Of a stretch of 64,000 nt of DNA, positions 58,297 through 64,000 are shown piece after piece. Under the pieces are notes generated by a model. That model saw only the letters and a list, made by a program, of their open reading frames with translations, had not been told where the DNA came from and searched no databases. A program made the position numbers and the translations under genes. This stretch comes from Paenibacillus mucilaginosus 3016 (GTDB lineage Bacteria > Bacillota > Bacilli > Paenibacillales > NBRC-103111): contig NC_016935.1 in the NCBI RefSeq assembly GCF_000250655.1, positions 4,296,001 through 4,360,000 on the forward strand, written 5' to 3'. Position 1 is the stretch's first letter. Every line of letters begins with the position of its first letter.

Positions 58297-59550
58297 TTAG
58301 CGTTCTGCCATCCGGTCATTGCTTCGGCGTCGGTATTCGCTCGGCTTGCAGCCCGTCAGTTTCTCGAACAACCGGGAAAAATACTGCGAATCCGAGTAGC
58401 CGACGGCCTGGCAAATCTCATATACTTTCTGATCAGTCATTGCAAGCAGTTCCTTCGCCTTGTTCATCCGGATCTGAACCAGGTAGTTCAAATAGGTCTC
58501 CCCCGTCTTCTGCTTGAACAGCTGGCTTAAGTAATAGGGATTGATAAAAAAGCGGGCTGACAGATCCGCCAGGGAGATGGGTTCGTGGAAATGCTCCTCT
58601 ACGTAGGCCTTGATCTCTGCAATCGTATCTTTCTTCCTCGATGCATGATGTTCGTTTCGAACCTGCTCGGAATAGGGAATGACAGCTCCCGCCCCCTTCC
58701 CCATCTTAAAGGTCAGCGCATCCCGGGCTTCTTCGAACGACAATCGAATGTCGACGGCCTGTTCCTTCACCGTTCCGACACCGGCCGCCATGGACAGCTG
58801 CAGCTCCAGCCATACTGCCTCCTTGAGACCGTGCAGAGCATCGATCAGTTCCCCGTACTCTATGCTTCCTTCATCTGTAACGAGTATGGCTGCTTGATTC
58901 GCGGTATACCGGAACGGGTAGACGCCTCCGAATGGGCTGCATTCCCGTTCCACCAGGCTGAACACGGATTCGAAACCCATATCCGCGCCTGGATTCAAGG
59001 GGCTGTCGAGCTCAAGTAAAGCACAAACGAAAGAAGTATGAGTCATTGGAATTTCGGCTGATCTCAGCAGTTCGCGGGCATAGACCGGATTGTCACGGCC
59101 TGCATCGATAAGGTCGCGCAGCGTATGCTGGAGGAGCACGCTCTTCAGGTTGTCGATCTGCTGCATGCCGCCCCGTTCCACCCGAATTTGCTCCATCGCA
59201 TCACAGACGCAGTCCCGCAGCTCCTCTTCCTCAACGGGTTTATTGATATAATATTGAACGCCGAGCCGCATCCCTTTGCGCGCGTACTCGAAGTCCGCGT
59301 ATCCGCTCAGCAGGATGTATTTCGCCTTACAGCCGGCCTCCTGCAGCATAGCTATCATGTCCAATCCATCTGCATGCGGCATCCGGATGTCCGTGATGAC
59401 AATATCCGGCTTACAGGCTTGGATCAGCTGTGCGCCTTCCACCCCGTTGTAAGCCACGCCTGCAATTTCGCATTCCGGGATATAGCGGCCCATCAATTTC
59501 TGCAGACCGTCCACAATGCCTTTCTCGTCATCCACCAGTACGACTCTCAT
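58297..59550 (-). CDS. yesN: YesN-type response regulator, AraC output domain
   Basis: This 417-residue regulator starts MRVVLVDDEKGIVDGLQKLMG, after AAGGGA at 12 bases. An in-frame extension upstream runs antisense through the kinase gene. Receiver Asp is in PDIVITDIRMPHADGLDM and Lys in QYYINKPVEEEEL. The linker is shorter than in the other YesN proteins here. The AraC domain has ISLADLSARFFINPYYLSQLFKQKTGE and VGYSDSQYFSRLFEKLTGCKPSEYRR. Its gene overlaps the kinase gene by 23 bases and precedes a lipoprotein gene by 22 bases. Confidence 0.9.
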   Translation of the reverse strand: MRVVLVDDEKGIVDGLQKLMGRYIPECEIAGVAYNGVEGAQLIQACKPDIVITDIRMPHADGLDMIAMLQEAGCKAKYILLSGYADFEYARKGMRLGVQYYINKPVEEEELRDCVCDAMEQIRVERGGMQQIDNLKSVLLQHTLRDLIDAGRDNPVYARELLRSAEIPMTHTSFVCALLELDSPLNPGADMGFESVFSLVERECSPFGGVYPFRYTANQAAILVTDEGSIEYGELIDALHGLKEAVWLELQLSMAAGVGTVKEQAVDIRLSFEEARDALTFKMGKGAGAVIPYSEQVRNEHHASRKKDTIAEIKAYVEEHFHEPISLADLSARFFINPYYLSQLFKQKTGETYLNYLVQIRMNKAKELLAMTDQKVYEICQAVGYSDSQYFSRLFEKLTGCKPSEYRRRSNDRMAER

Positions 59551-61402
59551 ACGAGGCACCGTCCCTTCCATATCCTGACACCGTATGGTGGCTTGGGATA
59601 TGAATCTCAACCATTGTCCCTATTCCTCTTTCCGAGCGGAACTTCAAATCATACGGATCGCCGTAATGCAGCTTGATGCGTTCGGCGATGTTCTTAAGCC
59701 CAAGACCTTCGCCGCTGCGTTCATCCGTCTGCTCCAGCTTGTGCAGACCCGACGCTGCCCCTTCCAGCAGAGCAGACAGTTCTTCCTGCTTGTCCTGCGG
59801 CATCCCCATCCCGTCATCGATGATCCGGATGACCATTCCCCCCTTCTCCGTCCATGAGCCTTCAATCACAATGTTCATGAAGTGGCTGTAATCCCGGAAG
59901 CCGTGAATTATGCTGTTCTCCACAATCGGTTGGAAAACAAGGGGAATGATGCTGCACGCGAGCATGTCCTGCGGCAGTCGGATATGGAGGCGGAAGCGAT
60001 GGTCGAACCGGATATTTTGCAGGTCCAGGTAGTTTTTGGTGTACTCCAGCTCATGCTGTATCGAATGGAGCTTGCCTTCCTTGCCTAATGTCAGGCGGAA
60101 CATGCGGGCGAGGATTTTGATCATATATGCAATCTCATCCTCATCCTTCACCAGCGCCTTCATTCGAATGGATTCTAACGTATTGTACAGCATATGAGGG
60201 TTGATCTGGTTTTGCAGCGCAAGGAACTTCGCCTGACGCTGCTTGATCTCCGCCAAGTACACGTTCTCGATTAAGGTTCGTATCGTAACGATCATCTTGT
60301 TGTAGCTGTGGACGAGGCTGCCGATCTCATCGCGGTAATGGGCGCTGTCAATGGGCACATACTGCCCGGCCTCCGCCTGCTTCATGCTCCGGCGCAGCCG
60401 TTTGATCGGATTCGTAATCGCGTAGTTCAGACCAATGGACACGATGGCCATAATGGCAAAGCCGGTCAGAATGACGAATGCGGTGACCGTTTGAATTTTC
60501 CGAATCCGCAGCATCAGCTTCTCCCGGGGAATCATCGTCGTAATCTTCAGCTTCCCCAGGTTCACCTTACCGGATATGACAATGCTTTCCTTGCCGCTGT
60601 CCTCCCGCGTATAACGGTCTCCCGCATTCAGTACATCCTTCCAGGTGAACCGGCCGGTAGCCGCATCGGAATGATAGACGGGCTCCCCGGAGCCATTGCT
60701 GATGACCACGCTGATATCGTATTTGTCCCGGGCAAGCACGAATTCTCGGTTCGGAGTCAGCAGGGTGAACGGGTCCAGATCGATGATCAGCCATCCTGCG
60801 AACGCGCCATCGTACGTGAATAACTTTCGGCCCACCGTGGTGATGGCGCCTTCCCCATGATCCTCGTAGTAAGCTCTGTCGTGCAGCCCCGTGACAAAAA
60901 ACGCATCCTCCGAGTCACCCAGCCGTTTATACCAATCCTGTGACAGCAGTGCTTCTTCATTCACTATGCTTGTTGTATTGGTATAATGATACAAGGTGTC
61001 GTCAGGACCTATGAGCATCACCGTACCAATCTCCGGCTTGAGTAAGGCAACCCGCATTAGCATGCGACGGACCATCTCCCTCTGATGGATGAGCTCAGCC
61101 ATGGTCATCTGCTTAGTATCTCTCAGCCCGGATATGAGGTCGTTGTCGACAAGTACGGTCTTTGTAATCTTATCGTATTCCTGCATAAGCAGATCGAGCG
61201 AATGCTCGATTTGAGAAGTATACAAGGCGGCGAATTCCTGCGAAGAATCCTCCAACCCGGCAACGGATTCATTATAAATAATTACGCTTACAATAAAAAC
61301 GGGAATCGCGCAGCCAAGCAGGTACCCTCCCATCAGTTTATTCTGAAGCTTCATATTTCCGATCGTTGAAAGTAGTTTTCGCATCCAACTGTTGTACGCC
61401 AT
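59528..61402 (-). CDS. yesM: YesM-type sensor histidine kinase
   Basis: This 624-residue kinase has membrane segments near residues 25-44 and 302-325 flanking a dCache-like sensor that contains ALLSQDWYKRLGDSEDAFFVTGLHDRAYYEDHGEGAITTVGRKLF split over several strands. The HAMP linker is followed by ALQNQINPHMLYNTLESIRMKAL (phospho-acceptor His), VENSIIHGF and DDGMGMPQD. It is the most divergent of the four kinases in the window and probably has a different ligand. Given the neighbouring GH78 gene and lipoproteins, a rhamnose-containing oligosaccharide is a reasonable guess. Confidence 0.9.
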   Translation of the reverse strand: MAYNSWMRKLLSTIGNMKLQNKLMGGYLLGCAIPVFIVSVIIYNESVAGLEDSSQEFAALYTSQIEHSLDLLMQEYDKITKTVLVDNDLISGLRDTKQMTMAELIHQREMVRRMLMRVALLKPEIGTVMLIGPDDTLYHYTNTTSIVNEEALLSQDWYKRLGDSEDAFFVTGLHDRAYYEDHGEGAITTVGRKLFTYDGAFAGWLIIDLDPFTLLTPNREFVLARDKYDISVVISNGSGEPVYHSDAATGRFTWKDVLNAGDRYTREDSGKESIVISGKVNLGKLKITTMIPREKLMLRIRKIQTVTAFVILTGFAIMAIVSIGLNYAITNPIKRLRRSMKQAEAGQYVPIDSAHYRDEIGSLVHSYNKMIVTIRTLIENVYLAEIKQRQAKFLALQNQINPHMLYNTLESIRMKALVKDEDEIAYMIKILARMFRLTLGKEGKLHSIQHELEYTKNYLDLQNIRFDHRFRLHIRLPQDMLACSIIPLVFQPIVENSIIHGFRDYSHFMNIVIEGSWTEKGGMVIRIIDDGMGMPQDKQEELSALLEGAASGLHKLEQTDERSGEGLGLKNIAERIKLHYGDPYDLKFRSERGIGTMVEIHIPSHHTVSGYGRDGASYESRTGG

Positions 61403-61617
61403 ATCCTGATATGCTGCACCTCTTTCAACCGATGTGATCCTTGACTGGAAGGGCTGTCATAAAACAAGTGCGGCAATCCGGGCGGCCGTGAGGGACGCAT
61501 GAATTACCGCATCTGTTATCGATATGACTCTATACTATCACAAGATCTGCAGATTTCACTACTCTCCCCTTCGGATCGCTGCGTACAAATTCTGGCTGCC
61601 TGATTCGTGAAGAGGCC

Positions 61618-63120
61618 TTAGCCTTTGGATTGCTGGTAGGATGCGTTGAACTCTTCGATAACTTTGGCGCCGCCTTCGCTCTTCCATCGTTCCACTTCCT
61701 TCTGGAAGGCAGCTTCATCGAGATTCCCAAGGATATATTTGTAGGTGGCATCCTTGATGATCTGACCAAGCCGATCCTTCTCTTGGGAATAGGTCGCAGA
61801 GTCAAGATTAACCGTCGGGTCGGCAACCACATGCTTTTCGTTATCCAGGTACAGCTGGTCCGCTTTATTATTGACCGGATAGTTCGATTGCCCTCCCAGG
61901 CGTCCGTTCGTATCCACTTCTCCTAACTCCAATGTTTTATAGGGACTGACTTCCTTGTCGATCTTCGCCTGATCTGCAATCGGCACGGCGACGCCATCTT
62001 TCGTTGTATAATGCTCCCCTTCGATTCCCCAGATGAGCAGGTTGGAGATTTCAGGCGACATCATCTGATCCAATACGTTCAGGATGCGCTTCAGTTCTTC
62101 TTCCGTCTTAATGGCCGACTTCGGGAAGAGCAGAGGATGATTGTAGCCTGCGGTGGACCAGACGGTGAATTCACCGCCAGGACCTTTGATTTGGTTCTGT
62201 ACGTCGAACTGGGCTTTCGCATTCGACTTCACGGTGTCGGTATTCAGCGGCAGCACATCGCACATGCATCCGATATAGGCGCCGGCTTTTCCGCTTTTCA
62301 CGAGATTCTGCTGATCGACCTTACTTGTAACCGGGAAGTCCAGGTTGATATATCCGTTGTCCCGCAGGTCCTTCATATAGTTCATGGCGCTCATATATTC
62401 CGGGAAGGTGAATGCAGGCATCAGCTTGCCATCCTGGAGCCCCCATTCATTCGGCGTGCCGAACCAGGAGGCGATTGTTTTGAACGCACCGAAAGCAAGA
62501 TCTCCGCGGTCGGCCAGTCCCATCGTATCCTTCTGTCCGTTCTGATCGGGGTCATTCTCCGTAAATTGCTTCAGCATGGTATACAATTCATCGGTATTGG
62601 TCGGTGCAGGCAATCCCAGACGGTCAGCCCAGTCTTTGCGGAAAATAAGCCCTTGGCGGGACAAGGGCCTGCCTTGATACAGCGAATAGAGCTTACCGTC
62701 GACCTTCATATTGTTCAAGATCTCATCTTTTAACTTGCTCAGATTCTTATACTGTTCCAGGTAAGGACCGATTTCCCAGTATTGACCGTCCTTAATCGCG
62801 TCGCGGTTGGCCCCGGTTAACGAATAGATAGCCACATCCGGCAGATCGCCGGTAGCGAATGCCGCATGGAGCCGTTCTTCGAAGGTCGTGCTCGGAATCC
62901 ATTGAATCTCAAGCGAGGCCTGCAGCTTTTCTTCTAAGATCTCTTCGATTCGGGGATGCGGTGTTTCGGCCTGATGAAGAGGCACCATAAAGGAAACCGT
63001 TACCGGTTGGCCTTCCTCACTGGCCGCGTCACCTTCCGAATTCGACGACGCGCTGCAAGCCGTGAGAACGGCTGTCATCACGACCAGCGCCGTGATGCCC
63101 CGTTCGTTGAATCTCACCAT
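61618..63120 (-). CDS. Sugar-binding lipoprotein beside an alpha-L-rhamnosidase
   Basis: This 500-residue lipoprotein has lipobox AVLTAC after RGITALVVMTAVLTAC. The solute-binding fold includes IEEILEEKLQASLEIQWIPSTTFEERL, LPAPTNTDELYTMLKQFTENDPDQNGQKDTMGLADRG (EF-hand-like loop, split here from its start) and the C-terminal LGNLDEAAFQKEVERWKSEGGAKVIEEFNASYQQ. AAGGGGAG precedes the ATG at 8 bases. It follows the GH78 gene by 58 bases, and about 215 bases separate it from the kinase gene. No permease gene is visible within the window, although one may lie past the right edge. Confidence 0.88.
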   Translation of the reverse strand: MVRFNERGITALVVMTAVLTACSASSNSEGDAASEEGQPVTVSFMVPLHQAETPHPRIEEILEEKLQASLEIQWIPSTTFEERLHAAFATGDLPDVAIYSLTGANRDAIKDGQYWEIGPYLEQYKNLSKLKDEILNNMKVDGKLYSLYQGRPLSRQGLIFRKDWADRLGLPAPTNTDELYTMLKQFTENDPDQNGQKDTMGLADRGDLAFGAFKTIASWFGTPNEWGLQDGKLMPAFTFPEYMSAMNYMKDLRDNGYINLDFPVTSKVDQQNLVKSGKAGAYIGCMCDVLPLNTDTVKSNAKAQFDVQNQIKGPGGEFTVWSTAGYNHPLLFPKSAIKTEEELKRILNVLDQMMSPEISNLLIWGIEGEHYTTKDGVAVPIADQAKIDKEVSPYKTLELGEVDTNGRLGGQSNYPVNNKADQLYLDNEKHVVADPTVNLDSATYSQEKDRLGQIIKDATYKYILGNLDEAAFQKEVERWKSEGGAKVIEEFNASYQQSKG

Positions 63121-63178
63121 GAACTCAACTCCCCTTCCTGTGTGGCGGCCTTCGATATTCCGCTTGAAGCCGGCCTCC

Positions 63179-64000
63179 TCATTCGCTCTCCCCCTGTCTC
63201 GTCATGAAGGCCGCCTCGGCCGGCAGAACGGAGACGAAGAGGTAGGTACCCGAGCCAATTCCATACAACTCCCCGGCATCGCCTTCGCTCAGCTTCTCAC
63301 AGCCTTTTACCTTCGCTTCTGCTGCACCAAGCCGCACACCATCGATCTCAACAAGCCTTCCCGGAACAACCACCTTCGCCTTCGTTCCCGGTGGAATGGT
63401 AACCTCCAGCCTGAATCGTTCGCCCTCCCGGTGCCAGCTTACGCGAATCTCGCCATAGAGCGATTCGTAAGCGGCGCGCACGTACTGGAGCCCGCCTCCC
63501 GGATGAGGCCGGATGATCGTCCGGGCGAAGCCGGGGGCATCGGGATCGGCCTCGATACCCGCCATATACCGGTACATCCATTCCCCCACCGACCCGAGCG
63601 AATAATGGTTGAACGAATTCATGCCTGGCGTCTGAAACCCCTTCTCCTCCGTCCAGCCGTCCCATCGCTCCCAGATGGTCGTGGCGCCGTGCCTGATCGA
63701 ATACATCCAGGACGGGAACTGTTCTTGCTTCAGCAGGCTGTAAGCGATATCAGCTCTCCCGTGATCCGTAAGCGCGGGCAGCAGATACCCTACGCCCAGG
63801 AAGCCCGTCGTCAGCCGATCGCCGTTGGCTCGGATCTTCCCAACGAGTCGAGAGATGGCGCTGTCCCGCAGCGTCTCTGTCAACAATCCGAAGGAAAGCG
63901 CAAGCACGTATACCGTCTGCGTATCGCCATAGATCGTACCGTCCTGCGCGACGAAGGCGCCGCGGAAGGCGGCTGCGATCTTCTCATGCAGCGCGCCGTA
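63179..64000 (-). CDS. GH78 alpha-L-rhamnosidase, C-terminal part (runs off the window)
   Basis: The frame is open to the right edge, so the start lies outside the window. The visible part of about 274 residues contains the end of the (alpha/alpha)6 barrel: GDTQTVYVLALSFGLL, LTTGFLGVGYLLPALTDHG, and WMYSIRHGATTIWERWDGW with the conserved Glu of GH78 in TIWERW. NSFNHYSLGSVGEWMYRYMAGI follows, then the C-terminal beta domain (about the last 110 residues). GH78 enzymes remove alpha-L-rhamnose from pectin (RG-I), flavonoid glycosides or gellan. The gene precedes a lipoprotein and a two-component system. Confidence 0.9.
   Translation of the reverse strand, partial: YGALHEKIAAAFRGAFVAQDGTIYGDTQTVYVLALSFGLLTETLRDSAISRLVGKIRANGDRLTTGFLGVGYLLPALTDHGRADIAYSLLKQEQFPSWMYSIRHGATTIWERWDGWTEEKGFQTPGMNSFNHYSLGSVGEWMYRYMAGIEADPDAPGFARTIIRPHPGGGLQYVRAAYESLYGEIRVSWHREGERFRLEVTIPPGTKAKVVVPGRLVEIDGVRLGAAEAKVKGCEKLSEGDAGELYGIGSGTYLFVSVLPAEAAFMTRQGESE

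Overview
The window looks like the chromosome of a Paenibacillus-type soil Firmicute. The evidence is strong GGAGG ribosome sites, many YesM/YesN two-component pairs with AraC-type output domains, LplA/LplB/LplC-type sugar importers without their own ATPase, MsmX-style logic, CcpA-like cre boxes, and secreted modular xylanases carrying CBM22, CBM9, CBM6 and CBM36. No rRNA, tRNA or CRISPR array was seen. The genus is inferred from gene content and was not tested.

Layout. 1-11 kb: small housekeeping genes (SMI1/KNR4, YciI, VOC, a WYL regulator, serine hydrolase); a GC-rich, actinobacterial-looking insert with a secreted HNH nuclease (3.4-4.4 kb); and a compact four-gene operon of unknown pathway (acyl-CoA-dehydrogenase-fold flavoprotein, leaderless PhnD-like protein, MetE-like zinc transferase, OsmC-like protein) facing a LysR regulator. 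11-13.2 kb: a decapitated and frameshifted kduD, interrupted by a second GC-rich insert encoding a beta-lactamase-fold hydrolase. 13.4-41.4 kb: a large xylan/oligosaccharide locus. It holds two importer operons, three two-component systems plus one extra response regulator, a CBM22-GH10-CBM9-CBM9 xylanase, a CBM9-CE1 feruloyl-esterase-like protein, and a GH43-CBM6-CBM36 arabinofuranosidase/xylosidase. 41.6-43.8 kb: a divergent LysR / old-yellow-enzyme pair. 43.9-48.6 kb: a gene graveyard with YmaF, an intact alpha/beta hydrolase and AraC regulator, and relics of DUF4822, an NRPS condensation domain, an IS5-type transposase, YitT/DUF2179, an ABC exporter, CheB and DUF1963. 48.6-54.6 kb: a GntR-LacI regulator, a PhnP-like metallo-hydrolase and an iron/2-aminoethylphosphonate-type ABC importer. 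55.2-56.5 kb: a divergent HxlR / NAD(P)H:quinone reductase pair. 56.7-64 kb: two LplA-type lipoproteins, another YesM/YesN pair and the 3' end of a GH78 alpha-L-rhamnosidase.

How it fits together. Secreted xylanase, esterase and GH43 would release feruloylated and arabinosylated xylo-oligosaccharides. LplA-type lipoproteins would bind them and LplB/LplC permeases import them. YesM/YesN pairs encoded in the same operons sense the sugars, and cre boxes suggest catabolite repression. Three lipoproteins sit with histidine kinases but without permeases, which suggests SBP-kinase-regulator three-component sensors.

Three otherwise good genes (kduD remnant, CE1 esterase, one response regulator) are each broken by a single-base shift at a homopolymer run. 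These may be true pseudogenes or assembly errors and should be re-read before biological conclusions are drawn.
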